64,000 nucleotides of DNA from Desulfitobacterium chlororespirans DSM 11544 (GCF_900143285.1 NZ_FRDN01000004.1:65878-129877); one strand, 5' to 3'; positions 45,485 through 54,293 are shown, counted from the first letter of the stretch. Translations and numbers: made by a program. Notes: generated by a model from the letters alone, not told the origin.

Positions 45485-47026
45485 ATGATCGACTTCATGC
45501 TGCCGAAAAGGCTCATTGTTTTTTCTATGGCTTTAATCCTTGTTTCAGGCTGTACAGATATATCAATGAACACTCTTCCCATTCCATCAACCGGCACGCC
45601 ATTGGCCCGGCAGGACGGGGCACAAGACAAGCCCCTTCTTACCTGGGAAGCCGTTAAGGAACTGACGGCCGGAAGCCTCAGCTACTCAGAAATCCGGAAT
45701 TCCTTCTATTTCCAGGACATAGGCTCTGGTTTATATGTAATCAGCTTCCCTATTAAAGAGGGGCCTGAGTTTTCCCTCAGTGCGAGCTCCACCGGCCCGG
45801 ATGCTGCGCCCTTATCGATAATGCTGCATTGCGAGCCTGCAGGCCTTTCCCTTAAACTGAACCCGGAAAACCTTGGCCTCATGTTGGGCTTGTCCAACAA
45901 CAGCGATACGCTGCAGAGGATCCATCAACTGTTTAACAACGGAATTCCGGTTCCCCAGGATGCCCAAACCTACGGCAACCTTATTTATCTGACCGGCAGG
46001 GCTCCACAGGAAATACTTCGGGATTACCATACTATGCTGCTTCACGACGGCTGGGAGCCGGCAGACACTCTCGGCCTGAAACAGTTTTATAAAAAGACCA
46101 TCGATGGGAATGAGCTGCTTATCTCCGTAGCGTACATACCGGAAAACGGTTCCCAGGATACGGAGAACCTCACAGTGATCCGGTTTAATATAGAGCCTTT
46201 ACCAACCGCGCCAAACCGTCTTATACACGATGAACAGGATGTGCAGGCACTGGTGGAAGCCTTCGGGAAAAGAATTCAGGCCGTCTCCATTACGGCCCCT
46301 CCCAGCAGTGCGGCTGCCGGCATTGCCGAACATTACAGCGACTATGTAACACCCGAGCTGCTGCAACAATGGCAGACTGATCCGCAAACGGCTCCGGGCC
46401 GCCTGGTTTCCAGCCCCTGGCCCGATCGTATTGATATTCTGGCAACAGAAATGTATGAGCCAGACCAATACACAGTTCGCGGAGAGATCATCGAGGTCAC
46501 CAGCGTAGAAATGACACAGGGCGGAGCTGCCGCCAAGCGCCCGGTGGAAATTGCTTTGCGGCAGATAAAAGGCCGCTGGTTTATCAGCGGCGTGCGCATG
46601 GGCGAGTACGTCCAGACCGGCCCTGTTGTTTATGAAAATACCCGCTACGGCTTTGCTTTCCATCTGCCGGAGACCTGGAAAGGATATAGCATCATCGCGG
46701 AGCAATGGCAGGGAACCCAAAACGGCGAAACTGCTGAAACCGGCCCCCTGCTTCTGATACGGCATCCAGAGTGGACCCGGGAACTTCCGCGCCAGGACAT
46801 CCCGCTTATGGTCTTCACTCCCGAACAGTGGCAGGCCCTCCGGGAAGAAGGATTATCTGTCGGTGCAGCCCCCATCGGTCCCCGTAAGCTGGGAGGTAAT
46901 TCCCGCTACATCTTCGCCATACCGGCCCGCTATAACTATGCCTTCCCTGCTGGTTATGAAGAAGTGGAGGACATTCTTCAAAGCAGTCCTCTTTGGCCTT
47001 TACGACAATCTGCACTCCTTCAGTAA
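45485..47026 (+). CDS. Uncharacterised lipoprotein with C-terminal PsbP-like segment
   Basis: About 513 residues. A signal peptide ends in lipobox LVSGC (Cys near 23 of this start), so it is membrane-anchored outside the cell. Residues ~45-250 have no recognisable domain. Residues ~255-375 contain YVTPELLQQWQTDPQTAPGR and a following beta-rich part. Residues ~380-500 (ENTRYGFAFHLPETWKGYSI, then LIRHPEWTRELPRQDIPLMV) resemble a domain found in secreted proteins of Bacillus and Paenibacillus. Function unknown. The ATG at 45476 is only 2 nt after GGAG; the ATG at 45485 (about 11 nt) is my choice, and 45497 is possible. It stands alone after katG. Confidence 0.75.
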   Translation: MIDFMLPKRLIVFSMALILVSGCTDISMNTLPIPSTGTPLARQDGAQDKPLLTWEAVKELTAGSLSYSEIRNSFYFQDIGSGLYVISFPIKEGPEFSLSASSTGPDAAPLSIMLHCEPAGLSLKLNPENLGLMLGLSNNSDTLQRIHQLFNNGIPVPQDAQTYGNLIYLTGRAPQEILRDYHTMLLHDGWEPADTLGLKQFYKKTIDGNELLISVAYIPENGSQDTENLTVIRFNIEPLPTAPNRLIHDEQDVQALVEAFGKRIQAVSITAPPSSAAAGIAEHYSDYVTPELLQQWQTDPQTAPGRLVSSPWPDRIDILATEMYEPDQYTVRGEIIEVTSVEMTQGGAAAKRPVEIALRQIKGRWFISGVRMGEYVQTGPVVYENTRYGFAFHLPETWKGYSIIAEQWQGTQNGETAETGPLLLIRHPEWTRELPRQDIPLMVFTPEQWQALREEGLSVGAAPIGPRKLGGNSRYIFAIPARYNYAFPAGYEEVEDILQSSPLWPLRQSALLQ

Positions 47027-47129
47027 AAAGCTATGTTCTACATCCTCATCTGCCTGGGAAGCCGTTCAGGAGCTCTGAGCCTGTTCCTCCTCCGGGGCGT
47101 CCGGCAGAACAGGCCTCTGTGTGTAACTC

Positions 47130-47153
47130 AGATTGGCAAGCGCTTGCCAATCT
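47130..47153. promoter_or_regulatory. 24-bp perfect palindrome
   Basis: AGATTGGCAAGCGCTTGCCAATCT is fully symmetric with a central CG, the form of LacI-family operators. It lies between the lipoprotein gene and the hicB-like gene, both of which end there. A hairpin or terminator role is also possible. Confidence 0.5.
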
Positions 47154-47168
47154 GGCAAGGGGGACTGT

Positions 47169-47185
47169 GGGGAGCTATGCTCCCC
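47169..47185. terminator. Hairpin at the end of hicB, possible terminator
   Basis: GGGGAGC-TAT-GCTCCCC is a perfect stem of 7 bp. It lies beside the 24-bp palindrome and downstream of both converging genes. Confidence 0.45.
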
Positions 47186-47193
47186 TCTCTCCT

Positions 47194-47601
47194 TTAATCG
47201 GGAATTCCTAGTTCATCCATTATCCCTACCCTGAGGATTTCGAGGAAATCCACGTCATTTTCTTCCCCCAGCTCTTTTAACCATTTAGGGATCATGATAC
47301 ATTTGGGAACGGATTTCTTATCAATAGCCTGCCGTACCAACAGTGTATCAGCTTCCAGCGTAATGATCTCAGCGCCCTCCCGCTTTTCCCAATTCGCGGG
47401 ATTGGAGGCTTCCGGGATTTGTTTCTTGGCTTTTTCCATATGATAGAGATGCATCCCCAGAGAAAGTTCCGCCTGATGAAAAGCGTCTTCCGGGGTTTCC
47501 CCCTGACAGATCAGATCCGGCAGATCCGGGAAAACGACGATATATCTGCCCGACAGGGTATTGCGCTCAACAATGGCCGGAAAAAGATAGTGCGTGATCA
47601 T
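47194..47601 (-). CDS. HicB-family antitoxin-like protein, without HicA
   Basis: A 135-residue protein. The N-terminal ~60 residues are a degraded RNase-H-like HicB fold (YIVVFPDLPDLICQGETPED, then AFHQAELSLGMHLYHM). The C-terminal part, KKSVPKCIMIPKWLKELGEE, fits a ribbon or arc-type DNA-binding end. HicB neutralises the HicA mRNA interferase, normally encoded immediately beside it; no ~60-residue HicA-like frame is visible on either side. It is therefore a solitary regulator or a remnant. AAAAGGA precedes the ATG. Confidence 0.8.
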   Translation of the reverse strand: MITHYLFPAIVERNTLSGRYIVVFPDLPDLICQGETPEDAFHQAELSLGMHLYHMEKAKKQIPEASNPANWEKREGAEIITLEADTLLVRQAIDKKSVPKCIMIPKWLKELGEENDVDFLEILRVGIMDELGIPD

Positions 47602-47805
47602 GTTACCGCGTCCTTTTTAATTTTAATCGATTTACTTATAGGCTATGTGGCCAAGGGCTTAAGTGTGACAAACTCAACAACGGATTGCTGTCCTGTACGA
47701 AATTATTGCGGAAATATAGCCGGAAATGTAGTATAATTTTCCTGATAACAATGACAGTTGATGCCAGGGAAATTTATAGTTAGCCATAGGTGCGCTGGAG
47801 GAAAA

Positions 47806-48543
47806 ATGATAGGTTTAAAAAACTTCTTTCAAAAATATTTGTTTGCAATAACTGTATTTACCGGTTTGATTATTACTGTTTATTCCCTCTATTTTATAAA
47901 ATACAAAATGTTTGGCGGAGCGATCGAAGTTCTTCTCTTGTATGTGATAATTTTTCCGCCAATAATTGCTATAACTGATTTTTTAGCAAAGCCCAAAGAA
48001 AATGAAAATAAAACAAAAAAGAAAATGGGCCTTGTTTTAGATGTGATTGCTGTATGTATCCTTACCTGGACCTTCTTTATATCACCGTATGCAGTAGGAC
48101 TTTATGCTATTTTAACAATTGCGTTAATTTTAATCCTATTATCTCGCTTCCCGAAACTGCAAACAAAGCTCAAAAACAAAGCCAATCAAAAGGAACGCTC
48201 TGTTTTCGTATTATCTATTTTTGCTATTTTGATTCTTGTTCCCCTTATTTTCACTTCTGCAACTGGAATAAAAACGATCCGGAATACGCAAGTCTTACTG
48301 GAAAACACTCATTATACGGACACAGCGTATGTTGACATCATTAATAACAAAGCAGCTTTAGCTATTGTTTTTGAGGGAAAAGCCACCGTAACTGATGGCA
48401 CACAAGATGATTTGGGCTTCTATTTATTTAAAGCAAGCAAAGACAATAAGGAGTATGCTATCGCCGTGAATATTTTAGGGGGAGACATCGTCGGAGAAGT
48501 TTTGCTGGAAGGCAATCCCTACCTGCCTTATTACCTTCGCTAG
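47806..48543 (+). CDS. Membrane protein of unknown function
   Basis: A 245-residue protein. Four hydrophobic segments fill the N-terminal half: about 11-27, 34-58, 75-98 and 105-130 by eye, with a further one at about 148-166 (VFVLSIFAILILVPLIFTSA). The C-terminal ~75 residues are soluble, probably extracytoplasmic. I recognise no family. Base composition is lower in G+C than the neighbours, suggesting recent acquisition. The open frame begins at 47758, but the ATG at 47806 follows GGAGG by 5 nt and gives a normal membrane start (MIGLKNFFQKYLFAI). Confidence 0.7.
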   Translation: MIGLKNFFQKYLFAITVFTGLIITVYSLYFIKYKMFGGAIEVLLLYVIIFPPIIAITDFLAKPKENENKTKKKMGLVLDVIAVCILTWTFFISPYAVGLYAILTIALILILLSRFPKLQTKLKNKANQKERSVFVLSIFAILILVPLIFTSATGIKTIRNTQVLLENTHYTDTAYVDIINNKAALAIVFEGKATVTDGTQDDLGFYLFKASKDNKEYAIAVNILGGDIVGEVLLEGNPYLPYYLR

Positions 48544-48569
48544 CCTTCACCTTATGAGCATATAACTCT

Positions 48570-49313
48570 TTATTCCCACTTAAAAAAATGCAGAGAAATG
48601 CTTATACATATCACCGCAATGACAATCATCACCATAATGGGGATGAAAACACCTTCCATCGGCAGACCAAGGGAAGCGGCTTTGAGAAGTTTAATCCCCT
48701 GAGTCAATGGCAGTAGATCAGCTGCTTTTTGAAGATTAACGGGCATCACTTCATAAGGCAGCGTAGCACCGGAAAAAATAAGCATGGGAAAATAGAGCAG
48801 GCTGGCTGCAACACCGGCTATCTTCATATTTGGTGCAATTCCCCCTACCAACAGCCCTATGCTGAACATAGACAGCATGACCAGCAAATATGCTCCCAGG
48901 AATTGAAGCCATGAACCGTATAGCTGATAGCCGAAAAATATCGCCCCTGTCGTGTAAACAAGGATAAGAGAGGCAATCGAATAAAGCGCGTAAATAACAA
49001 CCTGTACTGCCAGGATAAGAGAAGGGCTGGTGGGTGTTACCTTAAACCGCTTTAATATTTTTCTGCTTCGATAATCAGATATCACCAGCGGAAGCCCCAT
49101 CACACCTCCGGCACAAATGGCAATGGTCGCTACGGCACCGAAAGATTGTTCCAAAAAAGTATAGTCTGCGCCGTCGAAAGCGGGCTTACTTCCGAAAACG
49201 GCTCCTAAGATAACAACGACCACAACAGGCAGGCAAATGGCAAAAATAAACATATCCATTCCACGAAGGGATAGCCTGATCTCTGTTTTAAGCAAGGCTC
49301 TGAATGCTTTCAT
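48570..49313 (-). CDS. ABC-2 type exporter permease
   Basis: A 247-residue permease with six membrane helices in the ABC2_membrane arrangement. The RSRKILKRFKVTPTSPSLIL cytoplasmic segment is the usual coupling region. The gene overlaps the ATPase by 26 nt and follows it on the same strand, so both belong to one exporter. AGGAGG precedes the ATG. Likely substrates are drugs or lipophilic compounds, in keeping with the MerR regulator upstream; this is inference. Confidence 0.9.
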   Translation of the reverse strand: MKAFRALLKTEIRLSLRGMDMFIFAICLPVVVVVILGAVFGSKPAFDGADYTFLEQSFGAVATIAICAGGVMGLPLVISDYRSRKILKRFKVTPTSPSLILAVQVVIYALYSIASLILVYTTGAIFFGYQLYGSWLQFLGAYLLVMLSMFSIGLLVGGIAPNMKIAGVAASLLYFPMLIFSGATLPYEVMPVNLQKAADLLPLTQGIKLLKAASLGLPMEGVFIPIMVMIVIAVICISISLHFFKWE

Positions 49314-50031
49314 TTTCTACCTCCTCATCTGTATACCAAAGATAGGCATCTTCAAGTTTTTCATAAGGACTTGCTTCAACCGCTTCTTGTACCGTCCCGC
49401 AAAAAACGCTTCCCCCATTCTTCAAAATCATGATTTTATCACAAAGAGCTTCTACCTCGTCCATAAAATGAGAGGTTAGCAGAATGGTCATCCCTTTCGC
49501 TTTTAACCCGGAAAGACTCCTCCACACATCACGTCGGGCCTTAGCGTCCAGCCCTGTGGTCAACTCATCCAGGAATACGACTTCAGGATTGGGAATCAGT
49601 GCCAGTACGATGAAGAGCCGTTGCTTCTGGCCTCCCGAGAGCTCACTGACCAGGCTTTTCGGCTTGTCGTAAAGCCCGAATTGTTTTAAAAGCGCACCAT
49701 AATCCAGAGAGGTTTTGTAAAGGGAAGCCGTCACCTCACAAAGTTCAGCCACCTTGATTTTGTCCTGATAATTGGCTTCCTGAAATTGAACTCCAACTCT
49801 CGCAAAGAGCTTTTTCCGGTCTTTTTGCGGATTCATTCCCAAAATAGATACCCTTCCGCTGTCTTGTTTCTTCGTTCCCAGGATACATTCCATTGTACTG
49901 CTTTTACCCGCGCCGTTGGCACCCAGCAAGCCAAATACTTCCCCGCGGCGAATCGAGATGTTAACATTCTCTACCGCTTTGACATGAGCGTAGGATTTGC
50001 AGAGTTTTTCTACTTTTATGGTCGTCTCCAT
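49288..50031 (-). CDS. ABC-2 type exporter ATP-binding protein
   Basis: A 247-residue ATPase. Walker A LLGANGAGKSS lies at about 35-45, signature LSGGQKQRL near 136 and Walker B PEVVFLDELT near 156. The Walker B motif has Leu after DE (DELT) where Pro is usual. The C-terminal extension is acidic. It powers the downstream permease. It lies 63 nt after the MerR gene with a terminator hairpin between, so read-through or a separate promoter must feed it. Confidence 0.92.
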   Translation of the reverse strand: METTIKVEKLCKSYAHVKAVENVNISIRRGEVFGLLGANGAGKSSTMECILGTKKQDSGRVSILGMNPQKDRKKLFARVGVQFQEANYQDKIKVAELCEVTASLYKTSLDYGALLKQFGLYDKPKSLVSELSGGQKQRLFIVLALIPNPEVVFLDELTTGLDAKARRDVWRSLSGLKAKGMTILLTSHFMDEVEALCDKIMILKNGGSVFCGTVQEAVEASPYEKLEDAYLWYTDEEVENESIQSLA

Positions 50032-50073
50032 ACCTATACGTTCCTCCTGTTTTTTCTTTACGTAAAAAAAATA

Positions 50074-50095
50074 ACACCAGAACGAAGTCTGGTGT
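50074..50095 (-). terminator. Terminator or attenuator between merR and the ABC genes
   Basis: ACACCAGA and TCTGGTGT pair around 6 nt, followed by a T-run on the minus strand. It overlaps the merR stop codon. Confidence 0.7.
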
Positions 50096-50856
50096 CAAAG
50101 TGTAGGGTTTGCTGCAAATTGTTTTTTCATCTTCTCCAGATGGGAGAGCATCGTTTCCGCATTTTGTTCAGCGTAATGCAACGATGTGAGCAGCTTGTCA
50201 CATACAGAAATAATATCCTCGCTTTCTTTTGGCGTGTCAATGACTTGCCGGATATCCGCTTGGGGGTTATTGGATAAAGTATTCAGCATCCGTAGAATTG
50301 CTGAAAGAGAGTAATTGGCACAACGCAAGGAACGTATAACTTTCAGCCGCCGGATATCTTCATCCGTATAAACACGATAACCATTTTGTTTTCGTTTTAT
50401 GGTCAGCAAGCCGTTCAGCTCCCAATTTCTTAAAGCATCCATGGAGATTCGCAAATAATCAGCGGTTTCTTTTCTGGTTAAAACGGCAGTACCTATTTCC
50501 TGGTGATCACCGGATAACAGCTTTTCGACAATTGCTATGGCTTCTTCGGCATTTCCTTGTTCATTTCTTATTTGCTGCAAATAGCGTTCAGTCAAATGCA
50601 TTGCCTTGTCAAAATTCCCGGAGGCCGAGGTCTTAATAATGGCAATGGCTTGCTTTCGCAATCCGTTTTGCAAAACCTCGACCTTTAATGCCGTTCTCGC
50701 CAATTCGATCTGTTCTATGTGGAAATCTGTAAAAATGCGATAACCATTGACCTTGCGCTCCGGTTTGGGAATAAGTTCAAGGTCTTCATAAAGCCGTACT
50801 GTGTTGGGATGGATGCCCATACGCCGGGCAATTTCTGCGGTCTGGTAAGTCTTCAT
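50095..50856 (-). CDS. MerR-family regulator with two tandem MerR-type HTH domains
   Basis: A 253-residue protein. The first MerR domain is at 1-70 (TYQTAEIARRMGIHPNTVRL, then VNGYRIFTDFHIEQIELAR). A second at about 122-190 reads LTRKETADYLRISMDALRNW, then KQNGYRVYTDEDIRRLKVIR. Each has helix-turn-helix plus wing residues. Duplicated MerR domains in one chain are uncommon. The end of the protein is a helical tail. It precedes the ABC exporter on the same strand and probably controls it. The promoter side at 50857-51045 is shared with the divergent GNAT gene. Confidence 0.85.
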   Translation of the reverse strand: MKTYQTAEIARRMGIHPNTVRLYEDLELIPKPERKVNGYRIFTDFHIEQIELARTALKVEVLQNGLRKQAIAIIKTSASGNFDKAMHLTERYLQQIRNEQGNAEEAIAIVEKLLSGDHQEIGTAVLTRKETADYLRISMDALRNWELNGLLTIKRKQNGYRVYTDEDIRRLKVIRSLRCANYSLSAILRMLNTLSNNPQADIRQVIDTPKESEDIISVCDKLLTSLHYAEQNAETMLSHLEKMKKQFAANPTL

Positions 50857-50959
50857 CTAAGCATATCACCCTCCTTCTCCCCACTATCCTATTACTGCGT
50901 AAAAGCCTGGTGTTATAGTGGAGGGTTTCGGTTCCAGGAGATGTCTGCCGTTTGCAGGA

Positions 50960-50988
50960 TTGTGAAGTTGAGGGGACCACTGTATAGT
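50960..50988 (+). promoter_or_regulatory. Probable promoter of the GNAT gene
   Basis: TTGTGA and TATAGT are separated by 17 bp, about 57 bp upstream of the GNAT start codon at 51046. Confidence 0.5.
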
Positions 50989-51045
50989 GTAAAAGAGACT
51001 CATACAGCATGAGCAGATTAATCTAACTAGCAGAGGATGTAGTTT

Positions 51046-51573
51046 ATGCACATTATAATTGAAAAAGGGCTTGAATCGGATATAGAAGAGCTGGCCTTGC
51101 TTTATGACGATTTGAATGATTATCTGGCCAGAGGTGAAAATTATCCAGGCTGGAGAAAAGGCCTCTATCCTATTCGTGAAAATGCTGTAGAAGGGATTGC
51201 CAACAGGCATCTCTACGTTGCCAGAGCATCCGGGAAACTAGCCGGGTCGATTATTCTCAACCATGAGCCGGTACCTGCATACCACGGGGCGAACTGGGGC
51301 ATTGACGCAGATTATTCGGAGATTTTTGTAATCCATACCTTTGCCGTCCACCCTGCCTATTTGAAACAAGGTATTGGATCATCCTTAATCGAATTTGCGG
51401 TACATTACAGCATCAATGAACATATCAAATCCATCAGGCTTGATGTCTATGACCATAACCTTCCAGCTATCAGACTCTATGAAAAAAGCGGCTTTACCTA
51501 TGTGGGTACCGTAGATTTAGGGCTAGGTCATTACGGACTGGATTACTTTAGATTATATGAAAAGCTTCTGTAG
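51046..51573 (+). CDS. GNAT-family N-acetyltransferase
   Basis: A 175-residue acetyltransferase. The central acetyl-CoA motif reads FVIHTFAVHPAYLKQGIGSS, with the Q-x-G-x-G/A-type loop near 117-121. The later RLYEKSGFTYVGTV is the classic GNAT motif B. A long N-terminal segment (YDDLNDYLARGENYPGWRKG) resembles GNATs acting on amino or aminoglycoside-like substrates, but specificity is not set. AGAGGATG lies before the ATG. It is divergent from the MerR/ABC exporter. Confidence 0.88.
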   Translation: MHIIIEKGLESDIEELALLYDDLNDYLARGENYPGWRKGLYPIRENAVEGIANRHLYVARASGKLAGSIILNHEPVPAYHGANWGIDADYSEIFVIHTFAVHPAYLKQGIGSSLIEFAVHYSINEHIKSIRLDVYDHNLPAIRLYEKSGFTYVGTVDLGLGHYGLDYFRLYEKLL

Positions 51574-51616
51574 CGACTCGACCTTCAAGCCATAGCAGGG
51601 GTTTGCCCAGAAGGGC

Positions 51617-52504
51617 CTATTCAAACAAGGAAAGCTGCTCCAGTCGGCAAGGCCCTTTGTAACTCGCTATGATGTCGGGCATTTTGTAAAGAATCCCGTA
51701 TTGGTTGCATTTATCCTGAAATAAACTCCACAATTCCCCGGCCTTAAGGGAACGGCATTCATAGGCATTCCCATAGGTTTCTATGTACTTTTCTTTAAGG
51801 GATGGAAACAATTCAGCCAATTTTTCATAATACCATGCTCTTTGATTCTGTCTTAAGGTTACCCCGAAGGCAGGATAGATAAATTTTGCCCCTTTTTGAT
51901 GAGCAAGATCAATAATCCGGCTGATATTCTCCTCCGTATCCTCAATGAACGGCAGCACAGGCATTAATAATATGCCGGCAAAAATCCCTTCCTGAGTCAG
52001 TTCTGCGATTGCCTCAAGCCGCCGGGAGGAAAGGGCTGCATGAGGTTCAATTTTACGGCACAGAGCATCATCGGCCGTGGTCACCGTCATCTTGACCAGC
52101 ACCGGTGAATGCTTGCCTATCTTCTTGAGAAGTTCTCTGTCCCGGACAATCAGATCGCTTTTCGTGGCAATGGCCGCACCAAATCCGTACCGATGGATCA
52201 GCTCCAAGGCGCCTTTTGTCAGCTCATACTTTTTTTCAAATGGGTTGTAGGGATCACTCATGGCTCCTGTGCCGACAACACCCTTTCTCCGCTTTGACAT
52301 GAGCTCGCGTTCAATTAAGGCAAGGGCGTTTTCCTTAGCTCTTACCTCATCGAAATCATCCACTCTGTAACATTCGCTCCGGCTGTCACAGTAAATGCAG
52401 CCATGACAGCAGCCCTTGTAGATATTCATCGTATAATTGCAGCCGAACCAGAGGTTGTTTTCAGCATACCCGGATAAAATTGTTTTGGCAGGAATGAATT
52501 CCAT
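51617..52504 (-). CDS. Radical SAM protein of the spore-photoproduct-lyase-like (SPL) family
   Basis: A 295-residue iron-sulfur enzyme. The cluster motif is C-x3-C-x2-C at Cys32, Cys36 and Cys39 (KGCCHGCIYCD), which binds [4Fe-4S] and S-adenosylmethionine. The following GTGAMSDPYNPFEKKYELT is characteristic of the SPL/Rv2578c-like group. Actual spore photoproduct lyase has additional residues, so I call only the family. It catalyses an unidentified radical reaction; DNA repair is one possibility. It stands alone on the strand with AGGAGCTGC-type ribosome site upstream. Confidence 0.85.
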   Translation of the reverse strand: MEFIPAKTILSGYAENNLWFGCNYTMNIYKGCCHGCIYCDSRSECYRVDDFDEVRAKENALALIERELMSKRRKGVVGTGAMSDPYNPFEKKYELTKGALELIHRYGFGAAIATKSDLIVRDRELLKKIGKHSPVLVKMTVTTADDALCRKIEPHAALSSRRLEAIAELTQEGIFAGILLMPVLPFIEDTEENISRIIDLAHQKGAKFIYPAFGVTLRQNQRAWYYEKLAELFPSLKEKYIETYGNAYECRSLKAGELWSLFQDKCNQYGILYKMPDIIASYKGPCRLEQLSLFE

Positions 52505-52712
52505 TTTAATTGCAGCTCCTTAGGCAGTATCCTTGCACTGCCCCATATCTATATCCTTATAGATATATTGCATAACATCATTATAGCTCTTTTACCTATG
52601 CTGGAACAATAAGCAAAAGATCTAACGATATCTACAAAAAAACGGGTAATTTACCATGGGGAAATGATGAGTTATAATTGCCTCAAATAGACTGATAAGG
52701 GGCTGATAAAGC

Positions 52713-53147
52713 ATGATGAAAGATGTAAAGCAAACCATCGGCAATTTAATTGATAAACAAAATGTTTCTTTTATAGGTTCGGTTGATGAGGAAGGGTTTC
52801 CAAACTTAAAGGCCATGCTGCCGCCGAGAAAAAGAGATGATCTTAAAACGTTCTATTTCACAACCAACACTTCGTCAAAGCGTGTGGCTCAATACCGTGA
52901 GAACCCCAAAGCATGTATCTATTTTTGCGATAAAAGATTCTTTCGTGGCGTCATGCTTAAAGGTGTGATGGAAGTATTGGAAGATGCGGCCAGCAAGGAA
53001 ATGATCTGGCAAGAGGGTGACACTATGTACTATCCCCAAGGTGTTGCCGACCCAGATTACTGCGTATTGAAATTTACGGCAAATACAGGACGGTATTATG
53101 CTAATTTCAGTTCGGAAGATTTTATTATTGAAAACACAGGGGGCTGA
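52713..53147 (+). CDS. PPOX-family flavin-binding protein (general stress type)
   Basis: A 144-residue split-barrel protein. VKQTIGNLIDKQNVSFIGSV and FPNLKAMLPPRKRDDLKTFY, then STNTSSKRVAQYRENPKACI, match the pyridoxamine-phosphate-oxidase-like/general stress protein 26 group, which bind FMN. It is a likely flavin reductase or redox sensor. It ends 5 nt before the DUF4177 gene and forms a two-gene unit with it. The ribosome site is AAGGGG about 10 nt upstream. Confidence 0.85.
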   Translation: MMKDVKQTIGNLIDKQNVSFIGSVDEEGFPNLKAMLPPRKRDDLKTFYFTTNTSSKRVAQYRENPKACIYFCDKRFFRGVMLKGVMEVLEDAASKEMIWQEGDTMYYPQGVADPDYCVLKFTANTGRYYANFSSEDFIIENTGG

Positions 53148-53151
53148 GACT

Positions 53152-53349
53152 ATGGAAAGTTTCGAGTACAAAACACTGTTTACTGATGCTAAAGGAATAT
53201 TAGGAGGTAAAGTTGACCAAAATGCCTTCCAAAACGAATTAAACCAATTGGGTTCACAAGGATGGGAACTGGTAAGCACCGTGGCTGCCGCTCAGAGCTA
53301 CGGCAGTACAAGGTGGATTATCTCGACATTTAAACGCAGGATAAGGTAA
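53152..53349 (+). CDS. DUF4177-domain small protein
   Basis: A 65-residue protein. MESFEYKTLFTDAKGILGGK and the middle NELNQLGSQGWELVSTV are the DUF4177 signature. Function unknown; such proteins are common in Firmicutes next to small regulators. I start at the ATG 53152 preceded by AGGGGGCTGAGACT, rather than the upstream ATG at 53098, which lies inside the PPOX gene. It is followed by a terminator. Confidence 0.82.
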   Translation: MESFEYKTLFTDAKGILGGKVDQNAFQNELNQLGSQGWELVSTVAAAQSYGSTRWIISTFKRRIR

Positions 53350-53373
53350 GTAAGATGTTGGCCAATTTGGAGC

Positions 53374-53412
53374 AAAAAATCCCTCAAACGAAGTGTTTTG
53401 AGGGATTTTGCT
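53374..53412. terminator. Rho-independent terminator (bidirectional)
   Basis: AAAATCCCTCAAA pairs with TTTGAGGGATTTT around ~8 nt, with T-rich tails on both sides. It separates the DUF4177 gene from the convergent iron transporter. Confidence 0.85.
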
Positions 53413-53474
53413 TTTTGTTAACCAAAATATAAATTTTTACTTTAACCTTCTCAGCAGCGATACCTGACTCCGAC

Positions 53475-54293
53475 CTACTTGGCAGTCGCTTCCCCTCCCC
53501 CATGATATCTTCCCCGCGGTACGATAAAGGGCGAACCGGATACCGGGTCCTGGGCCACCACACAGTCCAGTCCAAAGACCTGTTTCATCAAATCTGCGCT
53601 GATAATCTCTCTGGGGGCCCCCTGGGCAATCAGATTCCCTTGATGAACGGCAAAGATATAATCTGCATAGCGGGCGGACAGATTGATATCGTGAAGAACC
53701 ATAACGATGGTGGTCCCCCGCTTCCGATTCAAATCCGTCAGCAGATCCAGGATTTCCACCTGATAGGTGATGTCCAGAAAGGTGGTCGGTTCATCCAGGA
53801 GCAAAATATCCGTCTGCTGGGCGAGAGCCATGGCGATCCAGACCCTTTGACGCTGGCCTCCCGACAATTCATCCACACTGCGGTTGGCAAGTTCTGTAAT
53901 TCCCATAATCTCCAGAGCCTCTTCCACAGCCTCATAATCCTTTTTCCCTAAGCCTTTAAGAAAGCTCTGGTAAGGAAACCTCCCCCGGGAAACCAGGTCC
54001 GCCACGGCGATTCCTTCCGGGACCACCGGAGACTGGGGAAGCAAGCCCAGCACCCGGGCCAGCTGTTTGGGGGGAATGGTGCTGATGGGCTTGCCGTCAA
54101 TAGCAACCTCACCGGAAACAGGTTTGATCAGCCTGGCCAGAGTTTTTAACAAGGTGGATTTACCACAGGCATTAGCTCCGATGATCACGCTGATTTTATG
54201 GCTGGGAATCACCAGATCGATGGTATTGAGAATAATTTTATGATCATAACCGGCCACCACATGGCTGGCCGAAAGTACAGGTGTTTTTTTCAT
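53475..54293 (-). CDS. Iron-siderophore/haem ABC transporter, ATP-binding protein
   Basis: A 272-residue FecE/FhuC-type ATPase. Walker A IGANACGKST lies near residues 38-47 (an unusual Ala-Cys in place of Gly-Ser/Ala before GKS), signature LSGGQRQRVW near 143 and Walker B ILLLDEPTTFLD near 162. It powers import of ferric siderophore or haem through the two permeases. It is the last of four genes, with 4-nt overlaps (ATGA) at each junction, showing tight coupling. Regulation is presumably by Fur through the site at 57458. Confidence 0.92.
   Translation of the reverse strand: MKKTPVLSASHVVAGYDHKIILNTIDLVIPSHKISVIIGANACGKSTLLKTLARLIKPVSGEVAIDGKPISTIPPKQLARVLGLLPQSPVVPEGIAVADLVSRGRFPYQSFLKGLGKKDYEAVEEALEIMGITELANRSVDELSGGQRQRVWIAMALAQQTDILLLDEPTTFLDITYQVEILDLLTDLNRKRGTTIVMVLHDINLSARYADYIFAVHQGNLIAQGAPREIISADLMKQVFGLDCVVAQDPVSGSPFIVPRGRYHGGGEATAK

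Noticed and set aside
46199-46765. 188-codon minus-strand frame
   Set aside because: Antisense to the lipoprotein gene, which has a signal peptide and ribosome site.
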